Below, in pieces: positions 17,002-25,974 of a stretch of DNA of 64,000 nucleotides. The notes under the pieces are model-generated. The model saw only the letters and a list, made by a program, of their open reading frames with translations, searched no databases and was not told where the DNA came from. Position numbers and translations under genes: made by a program. The stretch lies in the NCBI RefSeq assembly GCF_047824785.1, contig NZ_CP181167.1, positions 744,001 through 808,000 of the forward strand, read 5' to 3'. The DNA is from Nitrobacter sp039808345 (GTDB lineage Bacteria; Pseudomonadota; Alphaproteobacteria; Rhizobiales; Xanthobacteraceae). Numbering within the stretch: position 1 is the stretch's first letter; each line of letters opens with the position of its first letter.

Positions 17002-19055
17002 TGCTTTCATCCAGGTCACTTCTCCAATGGGTTCGTCGTCCGGTTCTTGGGCCTTCTCGCGGTGGCCCCTTCGAGCATGGAACGGGTGCGTATGAGCGCG
17101 GTGCGTATCTTGAAGCGATCAGGTACTGGAAGCTGGCGTTGGAGGCAGGCGAGGCCGAGGCCGCCTATCGAATAGGAAAGCTTTATGTGAAAGGCGAAGG
17201 GGTCGTCAGGAGCGTGCCTGATGCCGCGATCTGGTATGAGCGCGCGGCGCGGCTGGGCCATGTCGACGCGCAGTTTCAACTCGGCCTGATTTTCCTACAG
17301 GGGGAGAAGCCGCTGCTGGGCCCGCATCGCCACGAAACATGGCGTCAGTCCTCGGCTGTACGTCTCGGCGACAAGGCGTCGAACATACACCAGCTCGTGT
17401 TTCCGCATGGAACGAGCGTTGAGCGGAATGTTGACGCGGCGTTTCACTGGATATCGGCCGCGGCGGACAAAGGCAAAGCCGAAGCGCAGACGGTGCTCGG
17501 CAACATGTACAGCGAGGGACTCGGCTGCGAGAAGAATCCGCAGATCGCGCTCGCATGGTACGGAGTTGCGGCCGAGCAGAACTGCGCTGCCGCGGAATTC
17601 GCTCTTGGCGATATCCATTTCCAGGGCAAGGGGGTTCCCGTCGATTTCGAGCAGGCCGCGCTCTGGTATCGCAAGGCGGCCGATCAGGATCATGTCAGAG
17701 CGCAGGTCGCGCTCGCGTTCATGAATCTGAAGGGAACGGGGATGCCGGAGAACCCTGCGGAAGCGGCACGCCTGTTTCAGGGCGCTGCGATGCATGACGA
17801 TGTCATCGCGCTGTACAACATCGGCCTGCTTCGCCTGAAAGGCCATGGCGCTGCGAAGGATATCGACAAGGCTGAAACCGCGCTGCGCAAGGCGGCGCGC
17901 AGGGATTACTTCCCGGCGATTCAGGCGCTGGCGGAGTTTTACTCGCACGGCGGGGGATTCGCTCCGGATCTGCGGGAGGCCGCGGTCTGGTACGAGAAGG
18001 CCGCCGAGCGGGACGACGTACAGGCGCAGTTTTTCATGGGCCGGTTCTATGCGACGGGCACCGGCGTCGGGCCGAACATTCGTCAGGCTGCAAAATGGTT
18101 CGAGCGCGCGGCCCGCAACGGTCACGCGACTGCCGCGTTCAACATCGCCGTGTTCTATCTCAACGGATCCGGCGTCGAACGCGATGTAGGCCGCGCGATC
18201 GAATGGTTCGAGCGCGCGTCCGAAGGCGGCATCCGCGCCGCGCAGTTGCAGCTCGGAAAGCTTTATTCGGCAGGCAATGGGGTCCCGCGCGATCACCAGC
18301 TGGCGGGAGAATGGCTCGGCAAGGCCGCAAGCGGCGGAGACCCGGACGCCAAGACGGCCTATGCGCTTTTCCTGCTTCATGAGGACGGATCGGCGGAACA
18401 GCTTGAGCAGGCAAGGGCGCTGCTGGTCGAGGCGGCTGAAGCAAATCACGCGCCGGCTGCATTCCAGCTCGGCGTTGTGCATATGGGCAAATTCGGGGGG
18501 CAGGCGGACATCGCCGCCGCTGTCGCATGGTTCGCCCGCGCCGCCGGCGCGGGTCATGTCGACGCCCAATATACTCTTGCGCTGCTTCATCTTGATCCGG
18601 GCAGCGGCATGAGTGACGCGAAGGCCGCGGCGTCCTGGATGATGAAGGCCGCGCATGCGGGCCATGCCGGCGCGCAGTTTCAGCTCGCCGTGCTGTATTG
18701 CACCGGCGCCGGCCTGGCCCAGGATGTCGCGCAAGGGGTGAAGTGGTACGAGGCCGCCGCGCAGCAGGGACACAAGATCGCGCAGTTCAACCTCGCGGTG
18801 ATGCTTGGAAAAGGACAGGGATGCGAGGCCGATCCCGGGAAGGCGGCTGAATGGCTTGAGAAAGCGGCCCGGCAGGATGTGGCGGAAGCGCAGATTGCGC
18901 TCGGCGATGCGTTGATGTCGGGAAGCGGCGTGACGAAGGATCAGGACGCGGCGGTGCAGTGGTATCGCAGGGCGGCCTGTCACAACCATGAAGGCGCCCG
19001 GCGCCGCCTGAATGCGATCGGCGTAACGATGGTCGACACGGTGGTCGATGGCTGA
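16998..19055 (+). CDS. Large Sel1-repeat (TPR-like) protein
   Basis: A 685-aa protein made of some sixteen Sel1-like repeats of about 36 residues (pattern AAxWYxKAAxxGxxxAQxxLGxxYxxGxGVxxD). These form an alpha solenoid for protein-protein contacts. No signal peptide or catalytic domain is visible. The start codon overlaps the HlyD stop (ATGA), so it is translated with the type I secretion genes. That suggests a cytoplasmic scaffold or assembly factor for the exporter or for polysaccharide export; Sel1 proteins such as ExoR and AlgK act in exopolysaccharide control in other bacteria. The longer spacer in repeat 3 (about residues 104–140, containing WRQSSAVRLGDKASNIHQLV) breaks the regular array. 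Confidence 0.88.
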   Translation: MMLSSRSLLQWVRRPVLGPSRGGPFEHGTGAYERGAYLEAIRYWKLALEAGEAEAAYRIGKLYVKGEGVVRSVPDAAIWYERAARLGHVDAQFQLGLIFLQGEKPLLGPHRHETWRQSSAVRLGDKASNIHQLVFPHGTSVERNVDAAFHWISAAADKGKAEAQTVLGNMYSEGLGCEKNPQIALAWYGVAAEQNCAAAEFALGDIHFQGKGVPVDFEQAALWYRKAADQDHVRAQVALAFMNLKGTGMPENPAEAARLFQGAAMHDDVIALYNIGLLRLKGHGAAKDIDKAETALRKAARRDYFPAIQALAEFYSHGGGFAPDLREAAVWYEKAAERDDVQAQFFMGRFYATGTGVGPNIRQAAKWFERAARNGHATAAFNIAVFYLNGSGVERDVGRAIEWFERASEGGIRAAQLQLGKLYSAGNGVPRDHQLAGEWLGKAASGGDPDAKTAYALFLLHEDGSAEQLEQARALLVEAAEANHAPAAFQLGVVHMGKFGGQADIAAAVAWFARAAGAGHVDAQYTLALLHLDPGSGMSDAKAAASWMMKAAHAGHAGAQFQLAVLYCTGAGLAQDVAQGVKWYEAAAQQGHKIAQFNLAVMLGKGQGCEADPGKAAEWLEKAARQDVAEAQIALGDALMSGSGVTKDQDAAVQWYRRAACHNHEGARRRLNAIGVTMVDTVVDG

Positions 19056-19215
19056 ACGCCATTCGCGATCAGGTTCGATCTTGAGGAATGAATGCGGGGC
19101 TATTCCTTCTTCACGCAAGGTCTCGCCGACGGGATGGCAGGTGCCTGCCTTCGGCCATGTGCGTGATGCGAGGTCATGTCTACCAGTTTCGGGGCTGTGA
19201 GGAGATTCGGGTGCG

Positions 19216-21420
19216 ATGAACAAGATTGCGGAGCGCGATGTGAGAAGTGCAAAGGGGACGCAACCCGTCGCCAGTCCCATTTCACACGAAGATAATCTTC
19301 AAAGCTCGTTCCTGGATCCGGATCTCGATGATCTGGAGTCGGGTGCGCGCCTGCGCGGAGCGATACTGGAGCAGTCCGGCCGGGAAATTTCCGGTTGGAT
19401 AGTCGATGCCAGGTCGTTGACGGAATCTGTTTCTCTTTCGCTCTTTGTCGGTTCTCACGCCATCGAGGAGACGAGAACGGATCGCGCAGCTCCCGCGGGA
19501 GTCGGGTCTGGAACGGCAATTGGCCGGCCCGGATTCCGGATCGACCTGGCAAACCCTGTCGCGCGCCGCCGCCTGGCGCGTGCGCTCAGAAACACTTTGG
19601 CGGATCCGGGCCAGACCCACATCTATCTTCGCGTGCGGCTGGATGATGGAGAGTTCTTCGAGATCCCGCTGTTTGACGCCATCGCCCCCGATGAGCTGGT
19701 CATTGCGCTCGGATTCTCGCCCTCCGATTACACGGATCTGCTGATCCCGAATAACAACAGGCTTATCACGCCTGATCCGGATCCGGCCGGTAAGCAGGTG
19801 CGTCATGTCTGTTTCTATCTCCCCCAGTTCCACTCGTTCGAGGAGAACGACCGATGGTGGGGGCCCGGCTTTACCGAATGGACCAATATCTCGCGTATGC
19901 GCCCTCAGTTTCCCGCGCATCAATCTCCGTGGCTTCCGGCGGACCTCGGTTTTTATGACGTGAGATTGACGGAGACCCGCCGGCAACAGGCCGAGCTGGC
20001 CCGGCGCTACGGCATTCATGGCTTCTGCTATTACGTCTACTGGTTTCAGGGCCGCAGGCTTCTCGAAAGACCGCTAGAGCTTCTTCTGGAGGATGGAGAG
20101 CCGGACCTGCCGTTCTGCATCTGCTGGGCGAATGAAAACTGGTCGCGTCGCTGGGATGGTTCGGATGCCGAGCTTCTGCTCGGACAGAATCACGCGCTGG
20201 AGGATGACGTTCGCTTTATCGACGATATGGCGAAGCTCTTGCTCGATGAGCGCTATATTAAGGTCGATGGGCGCAAGATCATCCTGGTCTATCGGCCCTC
20301 CTTGTTGCCGGACAGGCAGAGCCTGTTCGAAACATGGCGCGCCAGAGCAAAGCAGTTGGGTATCGGCGATATCCTGATCTGCAACGCCATGACATTCGGA
20401 GAATTCGATCCGCGCGACCTGAGCTGCGATGCGGCCGTGGAGTTTCCTCCGCATACCGTCTCGACGAGGGAGCAGCCGCTGTCCGAGCTGGGCGCGCCGG
20501 AGAGCTTCACCGGAAAAGTTTACGACTATGTCGATGCCGTGCGTTCGTCTCTGGGAAAGACCTATGATTTCCCCTATTTTCCGGCCGTCATGCCGCGTTG
20601 GGACAACACGCCTCGCAAAGGCCCGCGGGGACATGTCTTCAACGGATCGAGTCCGGAGGCGTTCGAGGTCTGGCTGCGGGACGCCGCGGGGCGGGCAAGA
20701 CGCGGTCCGTTTGCGGAGCCGATCGTCTTCATCAATTCGTGGAACGAATGGGCCGAGGGGGCTCATCTGGAGCCGGACTCGCGATACGGCCGGGCTTTTC
20801 TGGAAGCAGTGAGAAGGGTGGCGTCGTCCGAGCCGATCTCGGCTCAGGTCCGCTCGAATCCGGATTTACTGGACTGCCTGAGCCGGCAGGAGCTCGAACA
20901 GGCGATGAAGGAGGCATCCACTCACGTTCAGCTTCTTGCGAACATTCATCGCTCGGAGATGGTCTATTCCGGCCTGCAGCATATGCGCACCGGAATTCCC
21001 GTTGAGGCCGAAGGCGCACCGGAGAATCCGGCCGAATCGCTGCTGGTCATCGAGAATATCAACTCGCAAGCGAACGAACGGGTGGTGGTGGACCCGCGAT
21101 CCGTCGTGCTCGTGCGGGGATGGGTCTGTGCGGGCGATAGCTTCGAGGCAAGCAAACAGAGGATAGCTTTTCTCACCCTCTTCTCCGCGGATTCCAGAAA
21201 GCAGGATCAAAGCGGTTACTGCCTGGTCGTGGACTGGCATGAGCGATTTGATGTCAAGGAGTATATGAGGACCAAGAGCAGCGATTGCTATTTTGGCTTC
21301 CAGCTCTCCTTTCTTGTGCATGACCTTCCCGAAGGAGAGTACCAGATTGCGGTTCTGGAGGTGGGTGAGGGGAGCCGCGCGCTCATCAGATCGAATCATT
21401 CGATCATTATTCGACGTTGA
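19216..21420 (+). CDS. WbsX/GH99-like polysaccharide biosynthesis protein with flanking beta domains
   Basis: A 734-aa protein. Residues about 195–535 carry the Glyco_tran_WbsX signature: VCFYLPQFHSFEENDRWWG, FTEWTN, YGIHGFCYYVYWF, CWANENWSRRWDG and FINSWNEWAEGAHLEPD. WbsX proteins are found in O-antigen and capsule loci and are related to GH99 folds; their exact reaction is uncertain. An N-terminal region (about 45–150, RGAILEQSGREISGWIVDA) and a C-terminal region (about 620–733, VVLVRGWVCAGDSFEA) look like small beta domains of a type that recurs in two later enzymes. A GAGGAG-like site precedes the ATG at 19216. A GT2 gene follows 15 bases later, so they are probably co-transcribed. Confidence 0.85.
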   Translation: MNKIAERDVRSAKGTQPVASPISHEDNLQSSFLDPDLDDLESGARLRGAILEQSGREISGWIVDARSLTESVSLSLFVGSHAIEETRTDRAAPAGVGSGTAIGRPGFRIDLANPVARRRLARALRNTLADPGQTHIYLRVRLDDGEFFEIPLFDAIAPDELVIALGFSPSDYTDLLIPNNNRLITPDPDPAGKQVRHVCFYLPQFHSFEENDRWWGPGFTEWTNISRMRPQFPAHQSPWLPADLGFYDVRLTETRRQQAELARRYGIHGFCYYVYWFQGRRLLERPLELLLEDGEPDLPFCICWANENWSRRWDGSDAELLLGQNHALEDDVRFIDDMAKLLLDERYIKVDGRKIILVYRPSLLPDRQSLFETWRARAKQLGIGDILICNAMTFGEFDPRDLSCDAAVEFPPHTVSTREQPLSELGAPESFTGKVYDYVDAVRSSLGKTYDFPYFPAVMPRWDNTPRKGPRGHVFNGSSPEAFEVWLRDAAGRARRGPFAEPIVFINSWNEWAEGAHLEPDSRYGRAFLEAVRRVASSEPISAQVRSNPDLLDCLSRQELEQAMKEASTHVQLLANIHRSEMVYSGLQHMRTGIPVEAEGAPENPAESLLVIENINSQANERVVVDPRSVVLVRGWVCAGDSFEASKQRIAFLTLFSADSRKQDQSGYCLVVDWHERFDVKEYMRTKSSDCYFGFQLSFLVHDLPEGEYQIAVLEVGEGSRALIRSNHSIIIRR

Positions 21421-21435
21421 GTTGAGAGAATTCGC

Positions 21436-22359
21436 ATGTTGGCCAGCGTCGTCATCGCTTGTTACAAGCATGAAGCGTACATCGAGGAATGTCTGGAGAC
21501 GATCTATCGGCAGACCTTTCCCGACGTCGAGCTCATTATCGTCGACGATCACTCGCCCGATAGGAGCTTCGAGATCGCACAAAAGATCATCAGACAAAGA
21601 TCCTTTGCCAAGCGATTCGCATCCTGCTCGCTTCTGAGGAATCCTCTCAACCTCGGAGCGCCCTGCACCTGGAACAGGGCGTTGTCGCTTGCCAAGGGAG
21701 AAATGATCTTCTTCCTGAATTCGGACGATAAGTTTTCAAAGGATCGCATCCGGATATTTGCGAACCAGTATGAGAGAGAGAAGCTGTTCTTTGGCTTTTC
21801 CGCAGTCGAGCCGATCGATGAAAGCGGCAAGGCCGTCACGACTCACCAGTTTCCGACGAGGCTTCGATACGCCATCGATCGCAGCCGGATAACGGGCTCT
21901 CCGCTATCCTGGATATTTCTGGACTCACAGGTCGCCGCCTCAAGCGGAAACTTCGTCCTGAGCAGGGATCTGCTCAGGAAGATCGGGTGGATGTCCGACC
22001 TGAAATACTGCCACGACTGGGAGTTTGCGCTGCGCGCCGTAACGGTGGTCGAGCCAAAATACGTTGAATCGGATCGCTATATGTATCGGCTCCATTCGAC
22101 CAACAGTTTTCGCAGCCTGAGCAATGTCGCCGAACGCGAAACAAAGTCCTGCATGTCGTCCTACTGCGTCAACGCGATAGCGCAACGGCCGATCAACAGG
22201 GTCTGCCTCAGCCCCATAAACTTCGGAGACGCCTTCTACAGCCTCATCAAGATTCATCCGAATTTCTGTTACTGGGTGAAGCAGTTGTATGCCCCTTACC
22301 ATCCCGATCATCGGACCGTGGACTGGAACGAGTGGACGATGCCGCTCAGGTGGCGATGA
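21436..22359 (+). CDS. Glycosyltransferase family 2
   Basis: A 307-aa GT-A fold enzyme. Residues 1–110 contain LASVVIACYKHEAYIEECLETIYRQ, ELIIVDDHSPDRS, a nucleotide-contacting region (LRNPLNLGAPCTWNRAL) and the metal-binding-type motif LNSDDK. It transfers a sugar from an activated nucleotide donor, probably to a growing surface polysaccharide repeat unit at the cytoplasmic face. It has no membrane segment. It lies 15 bases after the WbsX-like gene. Donor and acceptor cannot be read from sequence. Confidence 0.88.
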   Translation: MLASVVIACYKHEAYIEECLETIYRQTFPDVELIIVDDHSPDRSFEIAQKIIRQRSFAKRFASCSLLRNPLNLGAPCTWNRALSLAKGEMIFFLNSDDKFSKDRIRIFANQYEREKLFFGFSAVEPIDESGKAVTTHQFPTRLRYAIDRSRITGSPLSWIFLDSQVAASSGNFVLSRDLLRKIGWMSDLKYCHDWEFALRAVTVVEPKYVESDRYMYRLHSTNSFRSLSNVAERETKSCMSSYCVNAIAQRPINRVCLSPINFGDAFYSLIKIHPNFCYWVKQLYAPYHPDHRTVDWNEWTMPLRWR

Positions 22360-22369
22360 TTCCGGTATC

Positions 22370-22400
22370 TTCTGATTTGATCAGAAGCGGAAAGGCTCTA
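22370..22400. repeat. Composite repeat, hairpin half-module
   Basis: CTTCTGATTTGATCAGAAG hairpin followed by CGGAAAGGCTCTAG, the same half-module as at position 1. It lies between two convergent genes and could act as a bidirectional terminator. Its last bases supply the stop codon of the following minus-strand pseudogene. Confidence 0.7.
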
Positions 22401-23548
22401 GCAGAGTTCCGGCTTGCGATCCGGCGCGGCTGTCTTCTTCAGAACCTGGCGCAGCGCGTCAAGGCGGTCTGTCTGGCAAGGTAACGTCGGCATCAGCCAG
22501 CCGCCTTCATCGTTCTCGTTCCAGGCGTAGATCAGCACGACGGGAGCCTGCTCACCTTGCGGCCGGGCCGCAACCCAACCGAGCGCGCGCGTCAGGTGAT
22601 CGGCGAGTTCTTTCCTGGTCGGCGCTGCGAAGAAGTTCTCCATGCCTTCCCCTGGCCGCTGCTTTTTCTCCCATGGGACAGGATTTTCAATGCGGGGACG
22701 TCGATCCCATCCTGTCATCACAGTCGGCACGACAGGCAGATGACCATTGCTGAGTTCATGCCAGCCTCGCTCCGCAATTCGTGCAGGGTCGGCAAAAGAT
22801 CCCCGACCGTTGCCGACCGTAAGCGCGTATGATCCGGTCGCATCGCCGCCGATGTTCCTGGCTTCGCGCATCAGGAAATTCCGGTCCCCCGCCAGCACGA
22901 TGTAGGGATCAGCCAATCCGGACCCGGCAGCCATTCTTCGGATTTTTTCGATCTGTTCCCTGAGGCCCGCGACTCCTTTCCAGTTTCGTTCGATCGAGGC
23001 AGGTGCGATGAAACCGAGAAAATACAGAGGCCGGTCGCCCGCGACCCGCAGGTAGTTGCTGTCCGCCATGAGAGCGACATGCTCCTGAGGCAAGGTTGTC
23101 GGCTTGTTGCGCGACCCCCACCGGTCGAGTTCGGTAAACAGGCAGTAGCTGAGTTTGTCACGCTCCGCGCTTGCTCTGAACTGATAGAGCGCCTTTGACA
23201 TCGGATGGTGTGATCCGTAGGCACGAAGGCCCAGTAATCGAGACCGGCAAAGACGGCTTGACGTATCTCCTTGTCCATTTCCTCCGCGGTGACAGGAGGG
23301 AATGAAAGAGATGTTGGATCACGCGCGGAACGTCTCGCAAAGAATGGCGCCCGCCAGCGATATCTCTCGGGCGACAGCGAGTTCTCGACGGCTTCAGTCG
23401 GTGCCGAGCCTGGCGAATACCAGGCGTCCCAGCGGATTGCTCCCACCAAAGGCCGGGGCTTCACCGTCGCGGCGAAACTCCTTCGGCTGAAGACAGGCGG
23501 AACCAGGTTTGCCGCCAGCGAGGCTAAAACCGCGCGCCGGGTCAACAT
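22398..23548 (-). pseudogene. Tat-exported WbsX/GH99-like protein, broken by a frameshift
   Basis: Two overlapping frames together encode one protein of about 380 aa. The 5' part starts MLTRRAVLASLAANLVPP, a twin-arginine signal peptide, then IRWDAWYSPGSAP. It reads normally to LDYWAFV near 23220, after which the frame degenerates into Ser/Arg-rich sequence. The other frame continues with AYGSHHPMSKALYQFRASA and runs to VLIYAWNENDEGGWLMPT, a WbsX/GH99-like end. Loss of one base within 23216–23224 (plus-strand TAGGCACG where TAGGCCACG would restore GTG-GCC) explains it. It could be a real mutation or a sequencing error. A periplasmic role on polysaccharide is inferred. Confidence 0.8.
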
Positions 23549-23893
23549 GCGAGAACGCCTTTCCGTCTGTCGTCTGTTGCGCCCGCCCGGTATGGGCCTG
23601 TTCAGATCGCTAACATTTGGCGGGCACCTTTGTTAACTAATCTGTTGATTTTCTCCGGGAGGACCTTACAACAATCAAAAACAGGTTTCACACATATAAG
23701 CCGGAACGCTGCTCTGATAAGAACGCTGCTCTGATAAGAACGCTGCTCTGATAAGAACGCTGCTCTGATAAGAACGCTGCTCTGATAAGAACGCTGCTCT
23801 GATAAGACTGTATAACAATGCGGCGGATCAAGTTACGTCGCCGGGATTGGGAGCCGACGTCCGGTTTTTTGAACAAGCCTGGAGCATGACGGG
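23549..23893. other. Intergenic region between divergent genes
   Basis: Contains a 17-bp tandem array (annotated separately) and, at 23611–23635, TAACA and TGTTA separated by 15 bases. No gene is supported; ORFs through the tandem array are artefacts of the repeat. Confidence 0.5.
23703..23811. repeat. 17-bp tandem repeat array
   Basis: The unit GCTCTGATAAGAACGCT starts at 23711, 23728, 23745, 23762 and 23779. A partial sixth copy is at 23796 and a partial leading copy at 23703. Copies are essentially identical. The unit is not a multiple of three and has no unique spacers, so it is neither coding nor CRISPR. It lies about 80–190 bases before the start of the downstream glycosyltransferase. 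Confidence 0.95.
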
Positions 23894-25144
23894 GTGGAAA
23901 CGGAAACTGCGGCACTGACAAGGCTCGGTCTGGATCGGGGCGTCGAGGCGCTCACGGCCAACGACATAGAGCCGAGATTGAAAGAGTTCTTTTCGGGACG
24001 GATTGCCAATCCGAATCCTGAAGAGCTGATGCGGTCGGTCAAGGAACTGGAAGAGCAGTTTAGCGGATACAGCGAATATCAGTTCGCGAGAGCCGCGGTG
24101 TTGATGCAGGCGTGCGATTTTACCCGGGCACGGGACATTCTGATGCGCCTTGCAAAAGAATCGCCGTCCGATCCCCGTATCCTGCATCGACTTGCCGTGA
24201 CCCATTTGAACATGGGCTCGGCCCAGGCGGCGCAAGACACCTACCTTGCCGCCTTGGCTGTCGCTCCAGCGAGCGAAAATCTCCGCCGGGAGTTCGCCGG
24301 CCTTCTGCGGGTGATGGAGGCCGGAAAGCTCTATGCCGGCGTGAGCCGCAGGAAGCACAGATTATCTGTGGTTTGTGCGATCAAGAACGAGGCGGACGAT
24401 CTGCTTGAGTGGCTGCACTTTCACAAGCTGGTCGGCGTTGATCATTTCTATTTGTATGACAACGAAAGCACCGATGAAACACGCGCGATAATCGAATCAT
24501 TTCCCTGGCCGGATATGATCACTTACCACCATGTGATGGGTGAGTTCGGGCAGATTCGCGCCTTTCATCACGCGATCGACAGCTACCGGAATAGCTCCGA
24601 ATGGTGCGCGTTCATAGACGCCGATGAATTTCTCTACCCCGTCGAGGGTAGCAGCATCAGGGATGTTCTGGACGAAATTCCGTCGGCTCCGGCGGTTGCG
24701 GTTCAATGGCTGAACTTCGGATCCAATGGCCATGATGCAAAACCGGACGGCCTTTGCATCGAGTCATTCACGCGAAGGGCTCCGGATGATTTCCCGGATC
24801 ATTATGTGATGAAGTCGATCGTGCGTCCCGACGCGATCGTGGCCTATCTTCACCCCCACCAGTCGCTGGTGCTCGGATGTTACGTTCAGGAGGACGGCGC
24901 TCCCGTTTTTCCGATCGGCGGCCGGTGCTCGGTTCCCAAGCGCAGGAAGCTGGCCATCAATCATTATTATACGAAATCCCGACAGCAGCTTTTGAAGAAG
25001 CGGGAGCGGGGACGGCCTTTGGCGGCGGGCGATCCCGAGCGCATACGGGCGATGGAATTCTTTACGCTTCGCGACCGTAACGACGTCGAGGATCGGACGA
25101 TCCTGAAGTTCCTGCCTGAGCTCAAGAAGCTGATTCATCGCTAA
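23894..25144 (+). CDS. Glycosyltransferase family 92/GT2_4-type with N-terminal TPR-like region
   Basis: A 416-aa protein. Residues about 45–145 look like TPR helices (FARAAVLMQACDFTRARDILMRLAKESPSDPRILHRLAVTHLN in outline). Residues about 155–350 form a glycosyltransferase domain with LSVVCAIKNEADDLLEWLHFH, GVDHFYLYDNESTDET, a WCAFIDADEFL motif containing DxD, and AINHYYTKS near 355. This is the signature of GT92/Glyco_tranf_2_4 proteins. The start is GTG 23894; the nearby ATG at 23886 is out of frame. A perfect inverted repeat follows and could end transcription. The target sugar is unknown. Confidence 0.87.
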   Translation: METETAALTRLGLDRGVEALTANDIEPRLKEFFSGRIANPNPEELMRSVKELEEQFSGYSEYQFARAAVLMQACDFTRARDILMRLAKESPSDPRILHRLAVTHLNMGSAQAAQDTYLAALAVAPASENLRREFAGLLRVMEAGKLYAGVSRRKHRLSVVCAIKNEADDLLEWLHFHKLVGVDHFYLYDNESTDETRAIIESFPWPDMITYHHVMGEFGQIRAFHHAIDSYRNSSEWCAFIDADEFLYPVEGSSIRDVLDEIPSAPAVAVQWLNFGSNGHDAKPDGLCIESFTRRAPDDFPDHYVMKSIVRPDAIVAYLHPHQSLVLGCYVQEDGAPVFPIGGRCSVPKRRKLAINHYYTKSRQQLLKKRERGRPLAAGDPERIRAMEFFTLRDRNDVEDRTILKFLPELKKLIHR

Positions 25145-25240
25145 GAGTTGTGACGAGATGTTGCGTAGTACAGGGCAGCAACTGTACGCGACCTAGCTTT
25201 CCGTGCGCTCGCCGATAGCGGCGGGGACGCCGAAGCTGTT

Positions 25241-25345
25241 GAAAGCATGATCCGATCAGGTTTGAATCGGATCATGCTACAGGAATATGTGTCAGATCAA
25301 GGTTACGGAGCCGCACTGCTGATTCCTTCAGAAGCGAAAAGTCTT
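25241..25345. repeat. Inverted repeat plus composite-repeat fragment
   Basis: AGCATGATCCGAT (25244–25256) and ATCGGATCATGCT (25266–25278) form a perfect 13-bp stem with a 9-base loop. Next comes a diverged CTGATTCCTTCAGAAGCGAA hairpin of the composite family. It lies between convergent genes, so it may act as a terminator. Confidence 0.8.
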
Positions 25346-25346
25346 C

Positions 25347-25934
25347 TTAAGACGGCTCGGAATGGAACGATTGAAGGATGGATTCGGCAATCTTCTTTTC
25401 CGGCAGTGGACGGAAGAACGAGATATCGCTGGCTGTTGCAATCTCGCGCGCGATCTCCCTGACGCAATGATACTGCGGGCGCGACGTGAAGTCGTGAATG
25501 CCGATGATCGCATTCGGATTACAGTGCAATACGATCTGCGCGAAGCACGCGACCCTGAAGCGGCCGTCGACGAAATAGAGATCCGCGGCGGCGCTTTGCG
25601 GCATTTTCCAGATTGCCGAGTGATAGTCCGGCCAGCGGTTTTTCGTGGAGGCATCTGTGGGAAAGCCCCATTCGCCGATCGGGCCGATATCGACAAACAT
25701 CAGCTCCGGCTTTGTCTGATTCTGGGCGCACGCGGTTTTGACCTGATCGAGCCACTCCCGGGACGAGTCGACGGAAAGGATCGAGCTCTGGACGTGCCTT
25801 GATGCGACGACCGTGCTTCCGCCGGTTCCGAACTCCACATAGATACGGCTGTTTCTGACGAATGACAGGAACAGAGCCGCTTCGTCCGACGACATTCTCG
25901 GCAGCAATTGTTGTGTCCTGTCCGTTGCAACCAT
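25347..25934 (-). CDS. Rossmann-fold methyltransferase-like protein
   Basis: About 195 aa. YVEFGTGGSTVVASR (about residues 30–44) resembles a SAM-binding glycine-rich motif, then SILSVDSSREWLDQVK and ADLYFVDGRFRVACFAQ, a pattern of class I methyltransferase-like proteins found in polysaccharide clusters. The catalytic activity is unproven. ATG 25934 is selected because upstream residues in the same frame overlap the ugd gene and look random. It is probably co-transcribed with ugd, 40 bases upstream. Confidence 0.7.
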   Translation of the reverse strand: MVATDRTQQLLPRMSSDEAALFLSFVRNSRIYVEFGTGGSTVVASRHVQSSILSVDSSREWLDQVKTACAQNQTKPELMFVDIGPIGEWGFPTDASTKNRWPDYHSAIWKMPQSAAADLYFVDGRFRVACFAQIVLHCNPNAIIGIHDFTSRPQYHCVREIAREIATASDISFFRPLPEKKIAESILQSFHSEPS

Positions 25935-25974
25935 GGGAGAGGCCGGCAAGGTGTCGTTTCCTGAAGTGATCGTT

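Noticed and set aside
23703..23811. CRISPR-like tandem array
   Set aside because: Repeats abut directly with no unique spacers and no cas genes; it is a simple tandem repeat.
23688..23921. 77-aa minus-strand ORF across the tandem array
   Set aside because: Its repeated LIRAAFLSEQRS-type sequence only reflects the 17-bp units, which are not a multiple of three.
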